Under the pieces are notes generated by a model. It made no database searches and was not told the origin of the DNA. It saw only the letters and a list, made by a program, of their open reading frames with translations. From contig NZ_JASISR010000019.1 of NCBI RefSeq assembly GCF_030063245.1, forward strand, positions 40,047-104,046: DNA of 64,000 nucleotides, given 5' to 3'. The translations under genes were made by a program, and so were the position numbers. Shown here in pieces: positions 25,612 to 33,721 of the stretch; the stretch's first letter is position 1; each line of letters begins with the position of its first letter. The DNA is from Paenarthrobacter sp. PH39-S1. GTDB lineage: Bacteria > Actinomycetota > Actinomycetes > Actinomycetales > Micrococcaceae.

Positions 25612-26547
25612 ATGGGCCGCATTTACGACGACGTCACGCAGCTGGTGGGCAGCACGCCTCTGGTGCGTCTGAACCGTCTCACCGAAGGTCTGGATGCCAC
25701 GGTGGCCGTGAAGCTGGAGTTCTATAACCCGGCCAACAGCGTCAAGGACCGGATCGGTGTGGCGATCGTTGATGCCGCGGAAAAGGCCGGTGCGCTCCAG
25801 GTCGGCGGAACGATCGTGGAGGGCACCTCCGGCAACACCGGGATCGCGCTGGCGATGGTGGGCGCTGCCCGCGGCTACAAGGTCATCCTGACCATGCCGG
25901 AGACCATGTCCACCGAGCGCCGGGTCATGTTGCGCGCCTACGGGGCCGAAATTGTACTCACGCCCGGGTCCGAGGGCATGCGCGGCGCCGTCGAGAAGGC
26001 CGAGGCAATCGTGGCCAGCACGGAAAACTCGGTCCTGGCCCGGCAGTTCGCCAATCCGGCCAACGCCGAGATCCACCGCACCACCACGGCGGAGGAAATC
26101 TGGGAAGACACCAACGGTGCCATTGACATCTTTGTGGCCGGCATCGGCACGGGCGGAACCATCACCGGCGTGGGCCAGGTCCTCAAGGGACGCAAGCCCG
26201 GAATCCAGATTGTCGCGGTAGAGCCCAAGGACTCCGCCATCCTCAACGGCGGCGCCCCCGGACCGCACAAGATCCAGGGCCTCGGCGCGAACTTCATTCC
26301 GGAGGTGCTGGACCGCGAGATCTACGACGAGGTGCTTGACGCCACGATCGAGGACTCGGTCCGGGTGGCGAGGGCACTGGGCACCGAGGAGGGCATCCTG
26401 GGCGGCATCTCCTCGGGCGCTGCCGTCTGGGGCGCCTTGGAGCTGGCCAAACGCCCGGAGAATGCCGGCAAACTGATCGTTGCGGTGGTTCCGGACTTCG
26501 GTGAGCGCTACATCTCCACTGTCCTTTACGACGACATCCGGGGCTGA
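25612..26547 (+). CDS. cysK: Cysteine synthase A (O-acetylserine sulfhydrylase)
   Basis: 311 residues. This PLP enzyme makes L-cysteine from O-acetylserine and sulfide. Seen: [10 protein letters not shown] (11-20), [11 protein letters not shown] with PLP lysine K45, [31 protein letters not shown] (phosphate loop) and [12 protein letters not shown]. The ATG at 25612 has AAGAAGG about 10 nt upstream. cysE follows on the same strand after 158 bp, giving the usual actinobacterial cysK-cysE pair. Confidence 0.96.
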   Translation: MGRIYDDVTQLVGSTPLVRLNRLTEGLDATVAVKLEFYNPANSVKDRIGVAIVDAAEKAGALQVGGTIVEGTSGNTGIALAMVGAARGYKVILTMPETMSTERRVMLRAYGAEIVLTPGSEGMRGAVEKAEAIVASTENSVLARQFANPANAEIHRTTTAEEIWEDTNGAIDIFVAGIGTGGTITGVGQVLKGRKPGIQIVAVEPKDSAILNGGAPGPHKIQGLGANFIPEVLDREIYDEVLDATIEDSVRVARALGTEEGILGGISSGAAVWGALELAKRPENAGKLIVAVVPDFGERYISTVLYDDIRG

Positions 26548-26629
26548 TCCTCCCGCGGCGCGGCGGCAGCCGCGGACTGCGGCAGCCGCAGAAAACCTAC
26601 GCGCACCGTGGCCGGGGGGATCTAGGCGC

Positions 26630-26692
26630 AACATTGCCAGGGAACATCCGCCCGAAACACTGCCGGGGAACATTCAGCCGGCGAACATTCAA
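26630..26692 (+). repeat. Five imperfect 13-15 bp repeats between cysK and cysE
   Basis: Units start AACATTGCC, AACATCCGC, AACACTGCC, AACATTCAG and AACATTCAA at near-regular spacing just before the cysE ribosome site. Confidence 0.5.
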
Positions 26693-26705
26693 CTGAAGGA
26701 AGTTC

Positions 26706-27305
26706 GTGACTTTACTCGTTCGGGCCGTCGCCCGGTTACGTGAGGACCTCGAAGCCGCCCGGTCGCACGACCCGGCGGCACGTGGTTCCTTCGAAAACTT
26801 CTTTGTCTACTCCGGCCTACACGCGATCTGGGTGCACCGGCTGACGCACAGAATGTGGGCCCACCCGGCGCTGAGGTTTCCCGCCCGGGCTCTGTCCCAG
26901 CTGGCCCGGTCTTCCACCGGCATCGAAATCCATCCAGGAGCCACGGTGGGGCGGCGCTTCTTCATCGACCACGGCATGGGCGTGGTCATCGGGGAAACAG
27001 CAGAGATCGGTGACGACGTGATGATCTACCACGGCGTCACTCTCGGTGGCCGCTCGCTGGCCAAGATCAAACGGCACCCGACCATCGGGGACCGCGTCAC
27101 CATCGGTGCCGGCGCCAAGGTGTTGGGTCCCATCACCATAGGTGCCGGAAGCGCTATCGGCGCTAACGCCGTCGTCGTTAAGGATGCACCGGCAGATTCC
27201 ATCATCACTGGCATCCCTGCGAAATGGCGGCACCGCGATGCGGCACGGGAGTCCGCCCCGGCCGTGGACCCGGCCGAGTACATCGATCCGGCCATGTACA
27301 TCTGA
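26706..27305 (+). CDS. cysE: Serine O-acetyltransferase (EpsC/short CysE type)
   Basis: 199 residues. The enzyme acetylates L-serine to O-acetylserine, the CysK substrate. It has a short N-terminal helical domain (to about residue 65), then a left-handed beta-helix of hexapeptide repeats: [19 protein letters not shown] with the catalytic His, [20 protein letters not shown], and [20 protein letters not shown]. The C-terminal tail contains [12 protein letters not shown], a plausible CysK-docking end because it closes with isoleucine. The GTG at 26706 has GAAGGAAG upstream. Confidence 0.93.
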   Translation: MTLLVRAVARLREDLEAARSHDPAARGSFENFFVYSGLHAIWVHRLTHRMWAHPALRFPARALSQLARSSTGIEIHPGATVGRRFFIDHGMGVVIGETAEIGDDVMIYHGVTLGGRSLAKIKRHPTIGDRVTIGAGAKVLGPITIGAGSAIGANAVVVKDAPADSIITGIPAKWRHRDAARESAPAVDPAEYIDPAMYI

Positions 27306-27318
27306 GGCAGCAGACGCG

Positions 27319-27747
27319 TCAGCGCGTCGAGTAGCGAAGCACCTCATCGCCCCGCGATACCAGCCGCAGGCCGGCATTACCCAGCGAGTGTTGGGATGCC
27401 GGATTATTCGGCATCGTCTCCGCATGGACATGGGATGCCCCGGAGGAAAGTGCCCAGGCCGTCAGCGCGGCCAGGGCCTCGGCCGCATAGCCTTTCCCCC
27501 GCGCGCCCACGGCGGCACCGTCGATCCGGCGGCGGATTTGGTAGTACGCCCACAGCGCCGGCTCGGCGGTGGAGGGTTTCCCCCGAGGCCGGCCGCCAGC
27601 GCTCGCGGTCGCCGTCGCCGTCGAACGGATAATCTGCGGCCCAGATATCCCTCGGCAGGGCAGTCCCGGCGTGGATCCTTGCGCTTCGGCCAGCGTGACG
27701 GGGTGCAGGATGAGTCGCGCGGTGAGGATACCAAGGGAGCCGGCCAT
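27319..27747 (-). pseudogene. Decayed GNAT acetyltransferase
   Basis: The frame is open, but the protein sense changes along it. The N-terminus ARLILHPVTLAEAQ and the C-terminus ARGKGYAAEALAALTAWAL with NPASQHSLGNAGLRLV are GNAT-like in one frame. Between about 27680 and 27575 the family-like peptide (IHAGTALPRDIWAADYPF) is in another frame, meaning a 1-nt loss near 27680 is compensated near 27575. The stretch usually found between AAVG and ARGKGY (beta4-beta5, about 25 residues) is missing near 27505. The enzyme should be inactive. Confidence 0.7.
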
Positions 27748-27760
27748 TCAGAGAGTCTAA

Positions 27761-28186
27761 CTAGGCGTTGGGGTCCATGGTGGTTACACCAAGGCTGCTC
27801 CAGGCATTCAGCAGCCGGCGGTCTCTACTCGCCGCCGCGAAGTCCGTGTCCGTGAAGCCAGCAGCAGCTGCACAGTGCACGGAATCATAGCCGCTCAGGC
27901 CGTAGCGTCGAGCCAACTGCCCCGCCTCCCGCATCAGCAGATCGTCCAGTTCCCGGATATGACAAAGTCCCCATACCAAGCCCATCCGGGCAAGCGCGTC
28001 ATCGTGCTGACTGTCGGTCAAACGACCGAGACGCCCGGCCTGCGCCAAGGCCGCGGACGCCTCTGTAAAGACCAGACGGGTCACCACCCGAGCCTCAGCG
28101 GCGGCCCACAAACGCCGGCACCGTTGAGTACCGGGTTCGGTGATGAACAACGGCAGGAACACCGAGGTGTCAAAGTAGGCAATCAC
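27761..28186 (-). CDS. vapC: Type II toxin, VapC-type PIN-domain ribonuclease
   Basis: 141 residues. The PIN fold is intact: AYFDTSVFLPLF (first Asp, D6), LVFTEASAALA (Glu near 42), SGYDSVHCAAAA (Asp near 100), and TDFAAASRDRRLL (fourth acidic region). PIN toxins cleave tRNA or other RNA. The start codon overlaps the antitoxin stop by 4 bp (ATGA), giving a coupled operon with the antitoxin first. Confidence 0.9.
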   Translation of the reverse strand: MIAYFDTSVFLPLFITEPGTQRCRRLWAAAEARVVTRLVFTEASAALAQAGRLGRLTDSQHDDALARMGLVWGLCHIRELDDLLMREAGQLARRYGLSGYDSVHCAAAAGFTDTDFAAASRDRRLLNAWSSLGVTTMDPNA

Positions 28187-28437
28187 CGTCGCTGCTCATC
28201 GACAAAGTCACTGACCGTCCCGGCGATGCCGATGGGTTCCGGAAGATCTCCCCCGGCCGTAGCGGGAGGCCGCAACAATCCACCCGCGAGCAGCACCTCA
28301 AAGGCCGATGATCCCTCCATCGGAACAATCCGGGCAATTGCCCGACCATGGTCAGTGATGGTCACGGACTCGCCCGCGCTAACGGCGCGCAAGTGCCGGC
28401 TGAGCGAGTCCCTCAGGTCCCGTATTCCAATATCCAT
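28183..28437 (-). CDS. Antitoxin of the Phd/YefM type (partner of VapC)
   Basis: 84 residues. GIRDLRDSLSRHLRAVSAGESVTITDHGRAIARIV is the Phd/YefM DNA-binding N-terminal domain (split here only for reading; residues about 3-37). The C-terminal tail (LPEPIGIAGTVSDFVDEQRR) would wrap and block the toxin. The ATG at 28437 has GGAGG 5 nt upstream. Such antitoxins repress their own operon. Confidence 0.87.
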   Translation of the reverse strand: MDIGIRDLRDSLSRHLRAVSAGESVTITDHGRAIARIVPMEGSSAFEVLLAGGLLRPPATAGGDLPEPIGIAGTVSDFVDEQRR

Positions 28438-28547
28438 GGCCGCCTCCGGTTCCTCGCAAATATTTCTGGCGTCTTTGATGCGCTTAATTGTAGCCACAAC
28501 TGCCCTGCACACGCACCGACCAGCAGGTCTCCTCATCGATAACGCAA

Positions 28548-28582
28548 TTAAGGCCCATGTCCTTGAAAAACATGGGCCTTAA
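28548..28582 (-). terminator. Strong hairpin terminator after gnd
   Basis: TTAAGGCCCATG pairs perfectly with CATGGGCCTTAA over an 11-nt loop containing an A/T run, 27 bp past the gnd stop. It separates gnd from the toxin-antitoxin operon on the same strand. Confidence 0.75.
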
Positions 28583-28608
28583 ATGCGTCACCGATGAGTG
28601 TGGGGCGG

Positions 28609-30045
28609 TTAGTGGGTGTCCACCGCTTCGACCTCGGACTTGTCCTCGCCCCAGAGTGTGTGGAACGTGCCGTCACCGTCAACGCGATGGTAGGTGTGCG
28701 CACCGAACAGATCGCGCAGTCCCTGCGTCAGCGCTGCCGGCAGCCGCTTGCGCCGCAGCCCGTCGTAATAAGCAAGCGACGATGAGAAGACCGGAACCGG
28801 AATGCCCAGCTGCACGGCGGTCGCCACCACACGGCGCCAGGCCGGCAGGGCGCCCGCAATGGCCTCGCTGAACGCGGGCGCGAACAACAGGTTCGCCGGC
28901 TTATCCTGCGCCGAGTAAGCCTTGGTGATGTCCTTGAGCAGCTCCGCGCGGATGATGCAGCCGCCGCGCCACAGACCGGCAATCTCGTCCAGCTTCAGGT
29001 CCCAGTTGTATTCCTTGGCCGCACCGGTGAGCATATCCAGGCCCTGCGCGTAGCTGACCAGCTTGGACGCGAACAAGGCCTGCCGGACGTCCTCGACGAA
29101 GCCCTCGCCCACGGTGATGCTTTCCTCGTGGCCGGCGAGCTTGTCCTGCGCCTCGGTGCGTTGCGCCGTTTGCGAGGACAGCGCCCGCGCAAAAACGGAC
29201 TCGGCAATGCCCGACGTCGGCGAACCCAGTTCGAGCGCGGAGATGACAGTCCAGCGGCCGGTACCTTTCTGGCCCGCGGCGTCGACGACGACGTCAACAA
29301 ACGGGCTGCCCGTCTTGGCGTCGGTGTGGGCCAGGACCTCGGCCGCGATCTCGATCAGGAACGAAGCCAGCTCGCCCTTGTTCCACTCGGTGAAGATCTT
29401 CGCCTGCTCGGCCGGCTCGATGCCGGCGCCGGCGCGCAATAGATCGAAAGCCTCGCCAATGACCTGCATGTCCGCGTACTCGATGCCGTTGTGCACCATC
29501 TTCACAAAGTGGCCGGCACCGTCCGTGCCGATCCACGCGCAGCACGGCTTGCCGTCCACGTGCGCGGAGATTTTCTCCAGCAGGGGGCCCAGTGCGTCAT
29601 AGGACTCACGCGATCCGCCCGGCATGATGGAGGGGCCGTTCAGCGCGCCCTCCTCACCGCCGGAAACACCGATGCCCACGAAATGCAGGTCCTTCTGAGC
29701 CAGTGCGGCTTCGCGGCGGCGGGTGTCCTGGAAGTGCGAGTTACCAGCGTCAATGACAATGTCGCCAGGTTCCAGCAGCGGCTCCAAGGCCTCGATCACC
29801 GAATCCACCGGCGCACCGGCCTTGACCATGATCAGCACCCGGCGGGGCTTCTCCAGCGAGTCCACCAGTTCCTGCAGGGTCTCGGTGCGAACGAAATCTC
29901 CGTCGCCTCCGTGCTTTTCCAGCAGCGCGTCGGTTTTGGCAACCGAGCGGTTGTGCAGCGCGACTGTGAAGCCGTTGCGGGCCAGATTCCGGGCCAGGTT
30001 CGCCCCCATAACAGCCAGACCCGTTACGCCGATTTGTGCAGACAT
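28609..30045 (-). CDS. gnd: 6-phosphogluconate dehydrogenase (decarboxylating)
   Basis: 478 residues. This pentose phosphate pathway enzyme converts 6-phosphogluconate plus NADP to ribulose-5-phosphate, CO2 and NADPH. Seen: IGVTGLAVMGANLARNLARNG (Rossmann loop), VIDAGNSHFQDTRRRE, GVSGGEEGALNGPSIMPGG, GAGHFVKMVHNGIEYADMQ (catalytic Lys) and GQKGTGRWTV. Two nested in-frame starts each have GGAGG, at 30072 and 30045; the latter gives the family-typical MSAQIGVTG start. The gene is intact although the neighbouring gluconate/idonate genes are broken. Confidence 0.96.
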   Translation of the reverse strand: MSAQIGVTGLAVMGANLARNLARNGFTVALHNRSVAKTDALLEKHGGDGDFVRTETLQELVDSLEKPRRVLIMVKAGAPVDSVIEALEPLLEPGDIVIDAGNSHFQDTRRREAALAQKDLHFVGIGVSGGEEGALNGPSIMPGGSRESYDALGPLLEKISAHVDGKPCCAWIGTDGAGHFVKMVHNGIEYADMQVIGEAFDLLRAGAGIEPAEQAKIFTEWNKGELASFLIEIAAEVLAHTDAKTGSPFVDVVVDAAGQKGTGRWTVISALELGSPTSGIAESVFARALSSQTAQRTEAQDKLAGHEESITVGEGFVEDVRQALFASKLVSYAQGLDMLTGAAKEYNWDLKLDEIAGLWRGGCIIRAELLKDITKAYSAQDKPANLLFAPAFSEAIAGALPAWRRVVATAVQLGIPVPVFSSSLAYYDGLRRKRLPAALTQGLRDLFGAHTYHRVDGDGTFHTLWGEDKSEVEAVDTH

Positions 30046-30187
30046 ACATCCTCCATAATTAGTTTTGGACATTTACCTCCAGCCTAGCCCGGAGGTCACG
30101 CAACCAGAAGAAAACTCCGTTTCATGAATCAGAATGTGACGTGCGGGTATCCGTAACGGTCCAGCCGAGTCACGGGCTGACCCTGCG

Positions 30188-30856
30188 TCAGTGGCGAAAC
30201 TTCAGCAGTACCTTGCCGCAGGCCGCGGAATCCATGGCCACCTCGAAGGCCTCCAGACCCCGGTTCAGGGCGAACTCGTGGGTCACCACCGGATCAACGA
30301 AGAGCGAACCATCCGCCAGCGCCTTGATGACCTCATCATTTTCATCGTTGAACCGGAAGGAGCCGACCAGCTCAAGCTCGCGGGTGATGGTCACGGGCTG
30401 CGGCCCCGAAGGCAGCAGCCCGACCATGACCACCATGCCGCCGCGCGCCGCTCCGTTGATCGCCGAGGCGAGGCCGTGGTGGCTGCCCGACGACTCGATC
30501 ACGATGTCGGCCTCGACGGCCGCTTCCTTCCACCGGGCCGCTGCCGTCCGCCGCCGGCACCGCGACGACCCCCACGACTTCGTGGCCAAGGATCAGGGGA
30601 GCCTTCAGGATCGATTCGCCGGCCGCCCCCTCCAGCCAGTAATGCAGGTCAGAGCCGCAGACGCCGCCGTACACAATTTCCACCACGGCTTCGTCGGCAC
30701 CGGGCTGCTTCAGCGCCACTTTTCAAGCCGCAGATCTCCGGCCCCGTGAGCCACCACCGCCGGGGCGCTGGCCGGCAGCCCGCCGGCGGCGGGAGACTTC
30801 GTCACCGGTTCGGACACCGCGCCGGGATCAAGGTCCGCCCCTGTTGGATCGTTCAT
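30188..30856 (-). pseudogene. Broken zinc-dependent L-idonate 5-dehydrogenase-like gene
   Basis: From the ATG at 30856 the frame reads MNDPTGADLDP ... AGDLRLEK and stops at a TGA near 30719. One base over, it continues VALKQPGADEAVVEIVYGG, VCGSDLHYWLEG and ILGHEVVGVV (zinc-site residues). The central part with the Rossmann NAD loop is missing, and another frame shift near 30565 joins to AEADIVIESSGSHHGLASAI ... DSAACGKVLLKFRH. About 130 residues are lost, so the enzyme cannot work. The ATG lies 2 nt after the stop of the broken SDR gene, as in an operon. Confidence 0.82.
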
Positions 30857-30858
30857 CG

Positions 30859-31628
30859 TTACACCACCACCGTCATGCCGCCGTCGATGAATATTGTCTG
30901 ACCGTTCACAAAACCGGCTGCGTCTGAGGCCAGCCAGACAACCGGCCCGATCAGGTCCTGAACCGTACCCCAGCGCCGCGCCGGCGTCCTGCCCAGAATC
31001 CAGGAATTGAACTCTTCATCGTCCACCAGATTCTGGGTCATCTCGGTATGAATAGACCCCGGCGCAATGCCGTTTATCTGGAGTCCACTGGCCGCTCATT
31101 CTGCTGTCATGGCGCGGGTTAGATTCCGCAGCCCGCCCTTGGCCGCGATGGAAGGAGCGATGGTCGGGCGCGCCAGTTCCGTCTGGACGGAACAGATGTT
31201 GATGATCTTTCCACGGCCGCGCTCGATCATCGAGCGGGCAGCTTCCCTGCCGACCAGAAATGCGCTGGTGAGGTACGTGCCCAGGACCCTGTCCCAATCC
31301 TTCACATCGAGATCCAGCATGGGAACGCGGTGCTGAATAACCGCGTTGTTGATCAGAATCTCCAGGTCCCCGACATTCGTGTGAATCCAGCGGACGCCGT
31401 CGGCCGCGGCCGTTGCGTCGGTGATGTCGAAGGCACAGCTGCGGATCCGGCCGGCGGGAAAGTCCGCAGCCAGCGCGGCTGCACTGGCTTCCAGCCGTTC
31501 GGGGTTGACGCCGTGCAGCACCACCGTAGCCCCAGCTTCGGCCAGGCCCCTGGCCAATGCGTTGCCGATCCCCGGCTGGATCCCGTTACCAAGGCCACCC
31601 GCCCGTCCAGTCTGAAAAGGCCGTTCAT
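30859..31628 (-). pseudogene. Broken SDR gene, gluconate 5-dehydrogenase-like
   Basis: The start MNGLFRLDGRVALVTGSSRG (ATG 31628, AAGGAG 9 nt upstream) is normal, but a 1-nt loss near 31570 in the nucleotide loop shifts the frame. The rest continues as ARGLAEAGATVVLHG ... INNAVIQHRVPMLDLDV. A TGG-to-TGA stop at 31096-31098 interrupts TAE(W)AASGLQINGIAPG, after which the same frame resumes to WLASDAAGFVNGQTIFIDGG. The catalytic Tyr of YxxxK is also changed to Ser (SIAAK at 31150). Three independent lesions make this a certain pseudogene. Confidence 0.88.
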
Positions 31629-31643
31629 CCTGTTGTCTCCTTG

Positions 31644-31711
31644 TTGTGCCTGAAAAGTTGTGCCTGAAAAGTTGTGCCTGAAGGGTTCCGGTCTGAAGGG
31701 TTCCGGCCGGA
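31644..31711 (-). repeat. Short tandem repeats before the broken SDR gene
   Basis: On the plus strand, GTGCCTGAAAAGTT occurs twice in tandem and again partly, then CTGAAGGGTTCCGG occurs twice. The array fills the gap between two broken genes of the same operon. Confidence 0.7.
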
Positions 31712-31742
31712 ACCCGGACGGATTAGCCGGAGCCTGGACGGA

Positions 31743-32454
31743 TCAGCCGAGGCGCCGATCGCTGAGATTGGCAATAGTTTCACGCACACCACGGCCAGGT
31801 CAGACTCCCCCAGCCCCTGATCCTTTAGCCTTCCGTAGATGCCTTGCGCCGCAGTGGCCAAGGGGACCACGGTGCCGCTCTGCCGCGCGCTGTCGAGCAC
31901 GAAGGTCAGGTCCTTGTGCATAAACTTTGCCGGCCCCGTTGCCTTGTAGTCTTTGGCCGCCGGACGGTGCTGCCCATCGCCTCGAACAGGGGCCGCAGCC
32001 TGGTGAAATCCTGCTCCGACGCGCCCGCCAAGATGGCCAGAGTCCCGGCCTGCGCTCCCGTTCTGCCGCCGCTGACCGGGGCGTCCACGACGACGGCGTT
32101 GCCCGCGCTGGCCGCATGAACAGTTGCACCGAATTCGCGCACGGCCACCGGGGAGACACTGCTCATGATGACGACGACGGTTCCCGGCTCGGGTGCCCTG
32201 GCGCGCCAAGCGGTAAGGAGCCCGGCGCCGGCTTCCTCTATGTCCGCCAGATCCGGCAGCATGAAGATAATGATCGGTTCGCGGTGAAGTTCGGCCACGG
32301 ATCCGACCCTGTGCCCGCCCTCGGCAGTGAGCTCCGCCAGCGCGGGCTCGGAACGGTTCCAGGCAGTGATCCGCCAGCCCGCCCGAAGCAGGTTGGCGGC
32401 CATCGGGGCGCCCATCAGGCCCAGACCTACGAAACCGGCGGTGCGATCAGTCAT
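31743..32454 (-). pseudogene. Broken 3-hydroxyisobutyrate dehydrogenase-family reductase
   Basis: The N-terminal half is intact: FVGLGLMGAPMAANLLRAGW (Rossmann loop), VVDAPVSGGRTGAQAGTLAI (substrate motif). After GSTVRR a deletion of about 70 residues and a frame change join to AAKDYKATGPAKFMHKDLTF. Near the end, a further 1-nt loss puts the expected tail RETIANLSDRRLG-stop out of frame (ancestral TGA at 31743-31745). Likely original substrates are tartronate semialdehyde-type or beta-hydroxyacids. It is first in the decayed catabolic operon. Confidence 0.82.
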
Positions 32455-32483
32455 CAGCGGGGTGGACCTCTTCTGGCAGCGGA

Positions 32484-32498
32484 AGTTCTCGGAGAACT
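32484..32498. promoter_or_regulatory. 15-bp palindromic operator candidate in a divergent promoter region
   Basis: AGTTCTC-G-GAGAACT has perfect 7-bp arms and lies between the broken reductase (start 32454, minus) and the D-2-hydroxyacid dehydrogenase (start 32563, plus). Confidence 0.45.
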
Positions 32499-32549
32499 CC
32501 GGGGAGTGGAACGATGTGACATTTGTTCAACATCCTTGCCACAATTCAG

Positions 32550-32555
32550 TATGAT
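32550..32555 (+). promoter_or_regulatory. -10 box of a likely leaderless transcript
   Basis: TATGAT, then 7 nt, then the ATG at 32563. No ribosome site lies between them. Confidence 0.45.
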
Positions 32556-32562
32556 GAACACC

Positions 32563-33618
32563 ATGACCTCCGACGAACTGACAGTAGCGATCGCCGTCCC
32601 CCTCGAAACCGAGTACGTGGACCGCATCCGCGCCGCCCACCCCTCCGTTAAGGTGCTGCACGAGCCCGACCTGCTGCCACCGGAACGATTCCCCGCCGAT
32701 CATGCCGGGGACCCGGACTTCCAGCGGACAACGGAACAGGAGGAACGGTACTGGGCCATGCTCCGAGCCGCCGACATTCTCTACGGCTTCCCGAACGAGA
32801 ATCCTGCCGGTCTGGCCACCATAGCGGAAGGCAATCAGCGGCTGCAGTGGATCCAGGCCATGGCCGCCGGCGCCGGCGGCGCCGTCAAAGCATCCGGCGT
32901 TAACACCGCGATACTGCAGCGGATCAGAATCACCACCTCTGCCGGCGTGCATGCGCTCCCGCTGGCGGAATTTGCGTTGTTGGGCGTCCTGAACGGATTT
33001 AAGCGCACGGCAGAGCTCGCGCAGGACCAGCACACCAAGACGTGGCCGGAGCTGCGGACCCCGACCAGACTGGTCAACGGCTCCCGGCTGGTCATTGCCG
33101 GACTCGGCGAAATCGGTCTCGAGACCGCCCGGCTGGCCCGCGCCCTGGGGATGAGGGTGAGCGGGACAAAGCGCACGGTGGAAGCGCTGGAGGGGATCGA
33201 CCACGTGTCGGACAACGGCGGCCTGCCGGATCTGCTCGCCTCCGCGGACGCCGTCGTCAATACGCTACCCGGCACCCCGTACACCGAGAAGCTGTTCAAT
33301 CACGAGATCTTCAGTGCCATGAAGCCGGGCACCGTGTTCGTCAACGTCGGGCGCGGCACGGTGGTCGACGAGGATGCCTTACTGGAAGCCCTGGACAACG
33401 GCCAGGTCTCCTATGCGTGCCTTGACGTGTTCGCCGTCGAACCTCTTCCGGCGGACAGCCCGCTCTGGGAACATCCCCGCGTCATGGTATCCCCGCACAC
33501 CTCCGCCCTCAGCGCCGCGGAGAACAGGCTCATCGCCGAGCGCTTCACCGGCAATCTTGGGATCTTCCTGGCCGGTGGAGAGCTGCCGCATCTGGTGGAT
33601 CCGGTGCACTTCTACTAA
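32563..33618 (+). CDS. D-2-hydroxyacid dehydrogenase family protein
   Basis: 351 residues. This NAD(P)-dependent oxidoreductase interconverts 2-ketoacids and D-2-hydroxyacids. Seen: the N-terminal substrate domain (AADILYGFPNEN, TTSAGVHALPLAEFALLG), the Rossmann loop VIAGLGEIGLETARLARALG, FVNVGRGTVVDEDALLEAL with the active-site region, LDVFAVEPLPADSPLWEHP, and the catalytic His in VMVSPHTSAL. The ATG at 32563 is chosen because TATGAT overlaps the upstream ATGs at 32551/32554. It is intact although divergent from a decayed operon. Confidence 0.9.
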   Translation: MTSDELTVAIAVPLETEYVDRIRAAHPSVKVLHEPDLLPPERFPADHAGDPDFQRTTEQEERYWAMLRAADILYGFPNENPAGLATIAEGNQRLQWIQAMAAGAGGAVKASGVNTAILQRIRITTSAGVHALPLAEFALLGVLNGFKRTAELAQDQHTKTWPELRTPTRLVNGSRLVIAGLGEIGLETARLARALGMRVSGTKRTVEALEGIDHVSDNGGLPDLLASADAVVNTLPGTPYTEKLFNHEIFSAMKPGTVFVNVGRGTVVDEDALLEALDNGQVSYACLDVFAVEPLPADSPLWEHPRVMVSPHTSALSAAENRLIAERFTGNLGIFLAGGELPHLVDPVHFY

Positions 33619-33721
33619 CCACCTGACAGTGACTCCGGAGCCGGTCCGACGCGGAGTCACTGCATGGGAGTCAGTCGGGCGAGCGCCCTGGACGATACGG
33701 TGTCCTGCCGGTCCCGACGGT

